Shown here: positions 1 to 8,308 of the stretch, piece by piece
Numbering within the stretch: position 1 is the first letter of the stretch
Layout of the letters: every line of letters begins with the position of its first letter
Origin: an uncultured Planctomycetia bacterium
GTDB taxonomy: Bacteria; Planctomycetota; UBA1135; GCA-002686595
Direction: 5' to 3'
DNA: 14,951 nt
NCBI GenBank assembly: GCA_937952135.1
Contig: CALFYL010000311.1
Location: forward strand, 1 to 14,951
Program-made: the position numbers and the translations under genes
The notes under the pieces: model-generated
Databases searched by the model: none
Told to the model about the DNA's origin: nothing
Seen by the model: only the letters and a program-made list of their open reading frames with translations

Positions 1-9
1 CGCGGCGCG

Positions 10-1401
10 TCATATCGTCTTGCTGAAGCGCGGGCCCTCGGGCTTCGACTTGCGCAGGTATTCGTCGAACACCATCGCGAGGTGGCGCAGGAACAGACGC
101 CCCTTGGGGTGGACGGTCACGCCGCGCGGGTCGAGCGTGCAGAAGCCCTGGGCTTCGAGCGGTTTCAGCTCCTCGAGCTCGCGTGCGAAGTGGTGCGCGA
201 GGTCGTTGCGTCCGAACTCGCGGCCGAGCTCGTCGAGATCGAGCCGCATGCGGCACATCAGCGCTTGGATCGCGCCCCGGCGCAGGTCGTCCTCCGCGCT
301 GCGGACGATGCCTCGCATGGCCGCGAAGTCGCCGCTTCGAATGCGCTCTTCGTAGGAGCGCGTGTCGTGGTCGTTCTGGATGAACGCGCCGCCGACGTCG
401 GCGATCGCGCTCATGCCGAAGGCGAGCATCTCATCGGCCGGGTGCGTCGTGTAGCCCATGAAGTTGCGGTGCAGCGAGCCGTCCTCGAGCGCCTTGAAGA
501 GCGGATCGCTGCGCAGCGCGAAGTGGTCGATGCCGATCACTTCGTAGCCGAACCTCGAAAGTTGCTCGATCGCCACGAAGAACAGCCGCGCCCGCTCGGG
601 CGGCGTCGGCATGCGGTACGGCTCGAGCGCCGTCTGGTGCTTCTTGAGCCACGGAACGTGCGCGTAGCCGTAAACCGCGAGCCGGTCGGGCTTGATGCGC
701 GCGATGGTCTCGAGCGTCGCCGCGAACGTCGCTTCGGTTTGCTCGGGCAGGCCGTACATGAGGTCGAGGTTGACGCCGCCGCCCATGCCGCGCTTGCGGC
801 AGTATTCGACGAGCGCCTCGGTTTCCTCGGTCGTTTGATCGCGCGCGATGACCTCTTGCACGTGCGGGTCGAGGTCCTGCACGCCCATCGAAATGCGGTT
901 GAAGCCGCACTCGACGAGGGTGTCGATCTGCTCGAAGGTGGTCACGTGCGGATGCACTTCGATCGAGATCTCCGCTCCCGGCAGCACTTCGAAGCGCTTC
1001 GTGAGGATCGTGAACAGCCGCTTCAGCTCCGCGGGCGCGAGGTGCGTCGGCGTGCCGCCGCCCCAGTGGATCTGCATCACCTTGTTGCGCCCGCCGAGCG
1101 CGTCCGCCGTGCGCTCGACCTCGAGCTCCAGCGCGTTCAGGTAGCTCGTCACCTTGTCGGCCCGGCGCGTGATCTCGACCGTGCAGCCGCAGAACAAGCA
1201 CATGCGCGCGCAGAACGGCAGGTGCACGTAGATCGAGAGCGGCGTGTCGCGTTTGGCCGACGCTCGCCCGAGCGCGGCGCGCGCGTCGTCGCTCGTGAAC
1301 GGCTGCCACTCCGGCGCCGTCGGATACGACGTGTAGCGCGGACCGGCGCCCGACATGCGCAGCAGCAGCGCTTCGTCGACTTGCAGCTCCGCGAGCGTCA
1401 C
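10..1401 (-). CDS. hemN: Oxygen-independent coproporphyrinogen III dehydrogenase HemN
   Basis: Radical-SAM enzyme that oxidatively decarboxylates two propionates of coproporphyrinogen III to vinyls, giving protoporphyrinogen IX without oxygen. The product is 463 aa from the GTG at 1401, close to the 457 aa of E. coli HemN. Near the N-terminus is the family signature GPRYTSYPTAPEW. The cluster-binding motif HLPFCARMCLFCGC follows, with cysteines at 64, 68, 71 and 73, then the SAM-site glycines in HWGGGTPTHL. The C-terminus ends FSKTI, as in full-length HemN (E. coli FSRVI), so the gene is complete. I chose the GTG rather than the ATG at 1443 because it overlaps the hemE stop as GTGA, has AAGGAG 8 bases upstream and restores the normal length. 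It is the last gene of the hem operon visible here, since the window ends 9 bases after the stop. No oxygen-dependent hemF is present. Confidence 0.96.
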   Translation of the reverse strand: MTLAELQVDEALLLRMSGAGPRYTSYPTAPEWQPFTSDDARAALGRASAKRDTPLSIYVHLPFCARMCLFCGCTVEITRRADKVTSYLNALELEVERTADALGGRNKVMQIHWGGGTPTHLAPAELKRLFTILTKRFEVLPGAEISIEVHPHVTTFEQIDTLVECGFNRISMGVQDLDPHVQEVIARDQTTEETEALVEYCRKRGMGGGVNLDLMYGLPEQTEATFAATLETIARIKPDRLAVYGYAHVPWLKKHQTALEPYRMPTPPERARLFFVAIEQLSRFGYEVIGIDHFALRSDPLFKALEDGSLHRNFMGYTTHPADEMLAFGMSAIADVGGAFIQNDHDTRSYEERIRSGDFAAMRGIVRSAEDDLRRGAIQALMCRMRLDLDELGREFGRNDLAHHFARELEELKPLEAQGFCTLDPRGVTVHPKGRLFLRHLAMVFDEYLRKSKPEGPRFSKTI

Positions 1402-2429
1402 GACGCGCGCTCCTTCGCGGCTTGCACGAAGGCGCCGACGCATTCGGGGTCGGTGTCTTTGAACACGCCGTGGCCGAGGTTGAGGATGTGGCCGGGCCGC
1501 CCGCCGACTTCGTCGAGCAGGGCGCGCGTGCGGCGCAGCACTTCGTCGGGCGACGCGAACAGCACCGCCGGGTCGAGGTTGCCCTGCAGCGCGCAGCGGC
1601 CGCGCGCGCGCTCGAACGCCTTGCCGAGCGACGTGCGGTGGTCGAGCGCGACCGCTTCCGCGCCGAACTCGAACACGTCCTCGAGGTAGTGGTCCGAATC
1701 GCCCGCGAAGACGATGCGCGGCGCGACGTCCTGCACGTCTCGCAGCACGCGGCGCGTCCAGGGCGCGGCGTAGCGCAAGTAGTCGACGCGCGTGAGCGTG
1801 CCGGCCCAGGTGTCGAACAGCACGACCGCGTCGGCGCCGCAGGCGACCTGGTAGCGCAAGTGCGCGGCCACCTGGCTCGCGAGCTTGTCCATCAGCGCCG
1901 TGAAGCTCTCGAAGTCGCGGTACATCATCTTGCGCACGTGGCTGAACTGCTTCGTGCCGCCGCCTTCGACCGCGTAGGCCGCGAGCGTGAACGGCGCGCC
2001 GCAGAAGCCGAGCAGCGCGGTTTCGTCGGGCAAGCCCTCGCGCGTCAGCCGCAGCGCTTCGCCGACGAAGCCCATGCTCTCGCCGGGGTCGACGAGCTTG
2101 AGCGCGTCGATGCCCGCGCGGTCGCGGACGGGAACCGGAAGCGACGGGCCGTGCTCGTCGAACTCGAGCGGCATGCCCATCGCCTCGAGCGGCACGAGGA
2201 TGTCGCTGAACAGAATCGCCGCGTCCATGCCGAAGCGCCGGATCGGCTGCAGGGTCACTTCGGCCGCGTACTTCGGCTCGCGGATCATCGCCATGAAGCC
2301 GCCGGCCTCCTGGCGCGTCGCGCGGTACTCGGGCAGGTAGCGGCCCGCCTGGCGCATCAACCAGACCGGAGGCCGTTCGACCATCTCGCGCCGCAGCGCG
2401 CGCATCAACAAGCGATTCGAGGGATTCAT
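1398..2429 (-). CDS. hemE: Uroporphyrinogen decarboxylase HemE
   Basis: Decarboxylates the four acetate side chains of uroporphyrinogen III to give coproporphyrinogen III; a cofactor-free cytosolic enzyme. The product is 343 aa, normal for the family. Visible signatures are RPPVWLMRQAGRYLPEYR at residues 19-36, which holds the substrate-binding arginines, and the catalytic aspartate region ILFSDILVPLEAMGM with D76. Further on are GFCGAPFTLAAYAVEGGG, VVLFDTWAG and the C-terminal HILNLGHGVFKDTDPE. The ATG at 2429 starts MNPSNRLLMRAL, the usual N-terminus. The frame stays open for 67 more codons upstream, but these run through the end of the response regulator and a 12-bp repeat, so I reject that extension. 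GGAG lies 11 bases before the ATG, a loose spacing. A 62-bp gap separates it from the regulator gene, and its stop overlaps the hemN start. Confidence 0.97.
   Translation of the reverse strand: MNPSNRLLMRALRREMVERPPVWLMRQAGRYLPEYRATRQEAGGFMAMIREPKYAAEVTLQPIRRFGMDAAILFSDILVPLEAMGMPLEFDEHGPSLPVPVRDRAGIDALKLVDPGESMGFVGEALRLTREGLPDETALLGFCGAPFTLAAYAVEGGGTKQFSHVRKMMYRDFESFTALMDKLASQVAAHLRYQVACGADAVVLFDTWAGTLTRVDYLRYAAPWTRRVLRDVQDVAPRIVFAGDSDHYLEDVFEFGAEAVALDHRTSLGKAFERARGRCALQGNLDPAVLFASPDEVLRRTRALLDEVGGRPGHILNLGHGVFKDTDPECVGAFVQAAKERAS
1410..1415 (-). promoter_or_regulatory. Ribosome binding site of hemN (AAGGAG)
   Basis: AAGGAG on the minus strand lies inside the last codons of hemE, 8 bases before the GTG at 1401. 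It is the strongest Shine-Dalgarno sequence I found in the operon and decides the hemN start. Confidence 0.8.
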
Positions 2430-2456
2430 GCTGGGATGTTCTCCGTTCGCGGACGG

Positions 2457-2492
2457 CTCGGGTCGTTTCTCAGGCCGCTTCTCAGGCCGTTT
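2457..2492 (-). repeat. Three 12-bp tandem repeats in the regulator-hemE gap
   Basis: On the plus strand the units are CTCGGGTCGTTT (2457-2468), CTCAGGCCGCTT (2469-2480) and CTCAGGCCGTTT (2481-2492). The last two differ at one base, and the first is more diverged. The array abuts the stop codon of the response regulator gene and fills most of the gap before the hemE ribosome binding site. I see no strong hairpin or T-run that would make it a terminator. Confidence 0.8.
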
Positions 2493-3187
2493 CAGGGCGT
2501 CAGTCGATAGCCCGTGCCGCGCACGGTGTGGATGTAGCGAGGCGCCTGCGGGTCGGGCTCGAGCAGGCGCCGCAGGCGCACGATGAAGTTGTCGATCGTG
2601 CGCTCGGTCGGGAACGCGTTGTAGCCCCACACGCGGTCGAGGATCTCCGTGCGCGAGACGACCTCGCCCGTTTTCTCGGCGAGGCAGCGCAGGATCAGAG
2701 TTTCCTTCTGCGAGAGCTGCACTTCGCGGCCCTCGAGCAGCGCGACGTAGCGCTTGAAGTCGACGCGCGCCGGGCCGAGCACGAGCAGCTCGCCCGCGCT
2801 CGAAGGCGTCTGGGACCAGCTCGCGCGCTTCAGGATCGCGCGCACGCGCAGCATGAGCTCGCGCAGGTCGAAGGGCTTGCCGAGGAAGTCGTCGCCGCCG
2901 AGCTCCAGGCCGTGCACGCGGTCGTCCTGGCTCGAGCGCGCGGTGAGGAACAGGATCGGCACGTCGCGGCCCTCGCGGCGCAACGTGTCGCAGATCGTGA
3001 AGCCGTCCATGCCCGGCAGCATCACGTCGAGCAGCACGAGCGCCGGCGGCGCCTCGCGGATGCGTTCGAGCGCCTTCACGCCGTCGACGACGACCTCGAC
3101 CGTGTAGCCCTCGAGCTCGAGGTTGTCGGCGATCACTTCGGCGAGGTGCTCCTCGTCCTCGACGACCATCAATCGTTCCGCGCTCAT
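2492..3187 (-). CDS. OmpR/PhoB-family response regulator, probable HemR counterpart
   Basis: Transcription factor phosphorylated by the kinase encoded just upstream. The product is 231 aa. The N-terminal receiver domain (about 4-118) has the acidic pair E10-D11, phosphoacceptor D54 in LLDVMLPGMDG, T82 and K104 in GKPF. The C-terminal winged-helix domain (about 130-231) ends TERTIDNFIVRLRRLLEPD and YIHTVRGTGYRLTP, the recognition helix and wing of this family. Its ATG overlaps the kinase stop as ATGA. The pair sits between hemL and hemE, the place of hemK/hemR in Leptospira, and a TGACA-N6-TGACA direct repeat lies upstream of hemA. I infer that it controls the hem operon. The family assignment is firm; the HemR role rests on gene order and the operator. 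In Leptospira HemR activates hemA transcription and represses a haem oxygenase gene. Confidence 0.93.
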   Translation of the reverse strand: MSAERLMVVEDEEHLAEVIADNLELEGYTVEVVVDGVKALERIREAPPALVLLDVMLPGMDGFTICDTLRREGRDVPILFLTARSSQDDRVHGLELGGDDFLGKPFDLRELMLRVRAILKRASWSQTPSSAGELLVLGPARVDFKRYVALLEGREVQLSQKETLILRCLAEKTGEVVSRTEILDRVWGYNAFPTERTIDNFIVRLRRLLEPDPQAPRYIHTVRGTGYRLTP

Positions 3188-4188
3188 TTGCCTGATCCGT
3201 CCTGTGCGTGACTCGCTCGCCGTTCGCGCGCCAGGGGCAGGGTGAACTCGACCGCGAAGCCGCCGCCCTCGACGCTGCCGATGGCGCGCGCCGTCCCGCG
3301 TTGCGCGCGGGCGAGCTCCGACACCATGTACAGGCCCAGGCCGACGCCCTTGCGGGTGCGCACGAGTTCGTCGCCGCCGCGCACGAAGGGCTCGAAGATG
3401 CGGCGCGTGTCGAGCGCTTTCAATCCGGGACCGAAATCCCGCACGCGCACGAGCGCCTGCGCGCCCTCGGACTGAAGGCTGACTTCGACGCGCGGCGACG
3501 GACCGGCGTACTTGATCGCGTTGGTGAGCAGGTTGCGCAGCATCGTGCGCAGCGCCGCTGGATCGGCCTCGACGTCGAGCGCGGGCCCGGGCGCGAGCGA
3601 AACCTCAACCGTGTCCGTCGCCGGATCCTTGCCGAGCTCGTCGACGATGCGCGCGAGCTCGCCCTGCAGGTCCAGGCGCTCGACGTGCACCGGCGGGCCG
3701 GTGGACGACATGCGCGCGCTCTCGAGCAACTGCTCGACCATCTCCTGCAGGCGCTCGAGGTCGGCGTGCGCGTTGCGCAGGTAGCGCTCGCGCTTCTCGC
3801 CCTCTGCGCGGCCGAGCGACAAGCTCTCGAGGTACAGCTTGGCCGACGCGAGCGGGCTCTTGAGCTCGTGCGTCACGGCCGAGAGGAAGTTCTTCTGCTG
3901 GCGGTGCACCGCGACTTCGCGTTGCAGCGACCGCACCACGAGGAACATGCTCGCGAGCAGCATCAGCCCGAGGAAAGCGCCCTCGAACACGAACATGCGC
4001 ATGCTCTCGTCGGTGGCCTGGCGCAGCGCCTCCTCGGCCTCGCGCGGCAGCGTCACGTCGCGGCGCGCGATGCGCGCGAGCAAGAAGTCGCTCTGGTGCA
4101 CGAAGAAGAACACCCACCAGCCGAACACGAGCACGTACACCGCGACGACGGCGATGTACGAGTAGAGCTTTCGACGGGCGGGGTCCAC
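3184..4188 (-). CDS. Membrane sensor histidine kinase, probable HemK (Hklep) counterpart
   Basis: Inner-membrane sensor kinase, 334 aa. Two membrane segments at about 10-30 and 67-86 enclose a short outer loop of about 36 residues, too small for a standard ligand-binding domain, so the signal may be sensed in the membrane or by a partner. The HisKA H-box is FLSAVTHELKSPLASAKLYL with phosphoacceptor H107. The ATPase domain follows: N-box LRNLLTNAIKYA (N223), G1 box DFGPGL (D251), F-box region RRIFEPFVRG and G2 box GVGLGL at 281-286. All catalytic boxes are intact. The start is a GTG 39 bp after the hemL stop; I see no good Shine-Dalgarno sequence, so the exact start is less sure, but a hemL-adjacent stop in the same frame limits any extension. 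The stop overlaps the regulator start. The name hemK also belongs to the unrelated prmC gene. Confidence 0.9.
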   Translation of the reverse strand: MDPARRKLYSYIAVVAVYVLVFGWWVFFFVHQSDFLLARIARRDVTLPREAEEALRQATDESMRMFVFEGAFLGLMLLASMFLVVRSLQREVAVHRQQKNFLSAVTHELKSPLASAKLYLESLSLGRAEGEKRERYLRNAHADLERLQEMVEQLLESARMSSTGPPVHVERLDLQGELARIVDELGKDPATDTVEVSLAPGPALDVEADPAALRTMLRNLLTNAIKYAGPSPRVEVSLQSEGAQALVRVRDFGPGLKALDTRRIFEPFVRGGDELVRTRKGVGLGLYMVSELARAQRGTARAIGSVEGGGFAVEFTLPLARERRASHAQDGSGK

Positions 4189-4227
4189 GGAGTCGAAGGA
4201 GCGGTCTTGGAGCCTGTCGTCGCGCGC

Positions 4228-5507
<1,280 letters not shown>

Positions 5508-5511
<4 letters not shown>

Positions 5512-6479
5512 TTGAGCCAACCTTTCTCGAGCGCCTCGCGGGCGTGGTAGGTGATCACCAGGTCCGCGCCGGCGCGCACGATGCTGTGGAGGATCTCGCG
5601 CACGACCGAGCGCTCGTCGATCCAACCGTTCGCCGCCGCGGCTTTGACCATGCTGTATTCGCCCGAGACGTTGTACGCCGCGAGCGGCACGGCGGCGCGC
5701 TCGGAGATCGAGCGGATCACATCGAGGTACGACAGCGCGGGCTTGACCATCAGCATGTCCGCGCCCTCGGCTTCGTCGAGCAAGCTCTCGCGCAGCGCCT
5801 CGCGGCCGTTGCGCATGTCCATCTGGTAGCTCTTGCGGTCGCCCGACTTCGGCGCGCTGTCCGCGGCCTCGCGGAACGGACCGTAGAACGCGGAGGCGAA
5901 CTTCGTCGAATACGAGAGGATCGCGATGTCGGCGAGGTTGTTGGCGTCGAGCTTCTCGCGGATCGCGGCGACGCGGCCGTCCATCATGTCGCTCGGCGCG
6001 ACCACATCGGCGCCCGCGCGCGCGTGGGAGAGGGCGACGTTCGCGAGCAGGAGCAGCGACTCGTCGTTGACGACCTTGCCGTCGCGCAGCACGCCGCAGT
6101 GGCCGTGCTCCATCGAGCCGCACAGGCACACGTCGGTCATGATCGTGAGCCGGTCGGCGAAACGCTCGCGAAGGGCGTGGACGGCGCGTGGAACGAGCCC
6201 GTTCGGATCGACGGCGCTCGAGCCGCGCGCATCCTTGTGCTCGCTGAGGCCGAAGAGCAGCACGCTGGTCACGCCGAGCTCGAGGTCGCGGCCGACGCGC
6301 TCGACGAGTTTCTCGACGCCCGTGCGCTCGACGCCCGGCATCGACGGGATGGCCTGGACTTCGCGCGGGCTCTCGATCACGAAGTGCGGCTGGATGAGCT
6401 GCGCGGCGTGCACGCGCGTTTCGGCGACGGCTTCGCGCAGCGCGGCCGTCGTGCGCAGGCGGCGCGGACGGATCTTCAT
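5508..6479 (-). CDS. hemB: Delta-aminolevulinic acid dehydratase (porphobilinogen synthase) HemB
   Basis: Condenses two 5-aminolevulinate molecules into porphobilinogen. The product is 323 aa, close to E. coli HemB. The two Schiff-base lysines are K193 in SYSTKFASAFYGPFR and K246 in MLMVKPALSYLD. The metal site DVCLCGSMEHGHCG keeps all three cysteines (C118, C120, C128), so this is the zinc-dependent form rather than the aspartate-rich magnesium-only form. Other signatures are APSDMMDGRV and the C-terminal YNVSGEYSMVKAA. The ATG at 6479 overlaps the hemCD stop as ATGA and has GGAG 8 bases upstream; its stop overlaps the hemL start. The N-terminus MKIRPRRLR is the short form expected for the family. 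Confidence 0.97.
5521..5526 (-). promoter_or_regulatory. Ribosome binding site of hemL (GAAAGG)
   Basis: GAAAGG on the minus strand, inside the end of hemB, lies 9 bases before the GTG at 5511. It supports that start over any position further inside hemB. Confidence 0.55.
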
Positions 6480-8308
6480 CGGGCGGTCTCCATCGAGCGG
6501 ACGTGGCGCCACAGCGCGGCGACCAGGGCTTCGGTGATCGGGCCGGCGTCGCAGGACGGTGCGGTCGCGGCGAGTCGAGCGTCCTCGAGCGCGCGCGCGG
6601 TCGCGTGACCGAGCGCGAAGCGGCGCGTCGTGTTGGTCGGGTGCGCGCGCTCCCACTCGAGCGCGGCTTCGACGGCGGACGGGCTCATGTAGACGCGCAC
6701 GTCGACGCCGGCGGCGAGCTGCGGCGCCTTCACGCGCGTCGTGCGGTAGATCGCGAGCTTGCGCAGCTCGAGCTTGCGGGCCTCGAGGGCCGCGGCGAAC
6801 TCGGGCAGCGCCTCTTCCGCGCAGGGCCAGAACACGCGGGCGTTCGCGGGCGGCGCAAGGCGTGCGGCGAGCGCCTCTCCGCCGCCGTCGCCGACGATGC
6901 TGGCGACGAGGCCGATCTCGGCGAGCGCGCGCGCGCAGGCCCGGCCGACCGCGGCGATCTCGACGCCGTGGGGGACCTGGTGGCCGGCGAGCAGGCGTGC
7001 GGCTTGGCGGCTGGTCACCGCCAGCACGTCGCCCGGGCGGAGCGCGGCGAGCGGGGTCGCGAGGTCGACGCCGGCGATGGGCGCGAGCTCGATCAAGCGC
7101 TCGAGCGTGACCGTCGCGCCGAGCGATTCGAGGCGTTCGCCGAGCACGGAACCGTCGGCGGCGGCGCCGGCGAGCGCGATGGAAAGGCCGCCGAAGGGCC
7201 CGAAGCCGGTCGCGGCGCCGGTGTCGAGCTTCGCGCGCGCGGCGGCGATCGCGGCGGCGGGCGTGGCGCCGTAGCCGACCGACCAACGGGCAAACCGCGC
7301 GGCGGGTTGGAGCGAGGCCGGATGGCCCGCGCCGAGGAAGGAGTGGGCGACGAAGGTCGCGGTGGCGGGTGCGGTCGTCGGAGCGGTCGCGGTCGCCGTC
7401 GCGGCGACTTCACCGGGCTCTTGCGTGGAAAGCGCGCCACTTTCGCGGCCCTGCCTCGGTCCCCCTGCTTGGGGTGGGGGGCTCTGGGGGCGCCTGCGGT
7501 CCGCCCCCACTCGCCCGGCTCCCGCCGTCTCGGCGCCCGTCGCCGCGCGCACGGCGGCCGCGAGCGGAAGGCTGCAACCGCCGCCGCTGGTCACGAGCAG
7601 CGAGCGCTCGGCGGCGATGGCCTGCGCCGTGGCGCTGTCGTGCAAGCGTTCGCGGCACAACCTCAAGAGCTCGGTGTCGCCCGCGCGAACCTGCAGCGCG
7701 AGCGCGCCCTGCGCCGGCGCCGGCGTCAGCAGATCCTCGGGCAGATCGAAAGCCACCAGGTCGCCGACATCGAGCTTCAGGCGCTCCAGCCCCGCACAGG
7801 CGAGCACGATGGCGTCGTAGCGGCCTTCCTGCAGCCGTTTCACGCGCGTCGGCACGTTGCCGCGCAGGTCGAGCACCTCGAGGTCCGGGCGCAGCGTCTT
7901 GAGCTGTTCGTTGCGCCGCGGGGCGCTCGTTCCGACGCGCGCACCACGTTTGAGCGGCAGGAACGGCGCGTCGGGATCGTGCGCGCCGCGCGCGACGAGC
8001 AGGCGCTCGCCCTGGGGGCCGCGGGCGGGCACGGCGCCGATCGCCAGGCCGGGCGTGTCCTCGGTCGGCAGGTCCTTGTGACTGTGCACTGCAAGGTCGA
8101 CCTCGTTTGCGAGCAGCGCGCGCTCGATCTCGGCCGTGAAGAAGGCCTTGCCCTCGAGCTGCTGGAGCGGCACGTCGTCGATGAGGTCGCCGCGCGTCTT
8201 CAACACGACGATTTCGGCGCTCGCGCCGCACTGCGCGAGCAACGCGGTCACGTGGCGGGCTTGCCACAACGCGAGGTCGCTCCCGCGCGTTCCAATGCGG
8301 ACTTTCAC
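6476..8308 (-). CDS. hemCD: Fused hydroxymethylbilane synthase / uroporphyrinogen-III synthase HemC-HemD
   Basis: Bifunctional enzyme, 610 aa. The HemC part polymerises four porphobilinogens to hydroxymethylbilane, and the HemD part closes the ring to uroporphyrinogen III. HemC spans about 1-370: RIGTRGSDLALWQA, catalytic D79 in HSHKDLP, GTSAPRRNEQL, LDLRGNVPTRVKRL, APAQGALALQVR and the dipyrromethane cofactor cysteine C245 in GGGCSLPLAA. HemD spans about 372-605 and includes LAVTSRQAARLL, VGRACARALAE and VRVYMSPSAVEAAL. About 60 residues (roughly 256-318), rich in Pro, Gly, Ala and Thr, are inserted in HemC domain 3 just after the cofactor loop. The GTG start overlaps the hemA stop as GTGA and has GGAG 8 bases upstream. 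The same fusion is known from Leptospira. Conserved residues are present in both halves. Confidence 0.94.
   Translation of the reverse strand: MKVRIGTRGSDLALWQARHVTALLAQCGASAEIVVLKTRGDLIDDVPLQQLEGKAFFTAEIERALLANEVDLAVHSHKDLPTEDTPGLAIGAVPARGPQGERLLVARGAHDPDAPFLPLKRGARVGTSAPRRNEQLKTLRPDLEVLDLRGNVPTRVKRLQEGRYDAIVLACAGLERLKLDVGDLVAFDLPEDLLTPAPAQGALALQVRAGDTELLRLCRERLHDSATAQAIAAERSLLVTSGGGCSLPLAAAVRAATGAETAGAGRVGADRRRPQSPPPQAGGPRQGRESGALSTQEPGEVAATATATAPTTAPATATFVAHSFLGAGHPASLQPAARFARWSVGYGATPAAAIAAARAKLDTGAATGFGPFGGLSIALAGAAADGSVLGERLESLGATVTLERLIELAPIAGVDLATPLAALRPGDVLAVTSRQAARLLAGHQVPHGVEIAAVGRACARALAEIGLVASIVGDGGGEALAARLAPPANARVFWPCAEEALPEFAAALEARKLELRKLAIYRTTRVKAPQLAAGVDVRVYMSPSAVEAALEWERAHPTNTTRRFALGHATARALEDARLAATAPSCDAGPITEALVAALWRHVRSMETAR
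7355..7543 (-). repeat. In-frame low-complexity insertion inside HemC domain 3
   Basis: This stretch encodes about 63 residues between the cofactor-cysteine loop and the rest of HemC domain 3. The first part, including RRRPQSPPPQAGGPRQGR, comes from G/C runs. On the plus strand GGGGGCG (7486-7492) and CGCCCCC (7502-7508) form a perfect 7-bp stem with a 9-nt loop. A second small CCCC/GGGG hairpin lies at 7461-7474. The remainder is an Ala/Thr linker (AATATATAPTTAPATAT). The reading frame stays open throughout. It looks like a palindromic repeat taken into a coding sequence, but I cannot show copies elsewhere. Boundaries are approximate. Confidence 0.5.

Noticed and set aside
2430..2630. 67-residue N-terminal extension of HemE containing a triple KRPE repeat
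   Set aside because: It overlaps the end of the response regulator gene and the 12-bp repeat. The ATG at 2429 gives the normal length and N-terminus.
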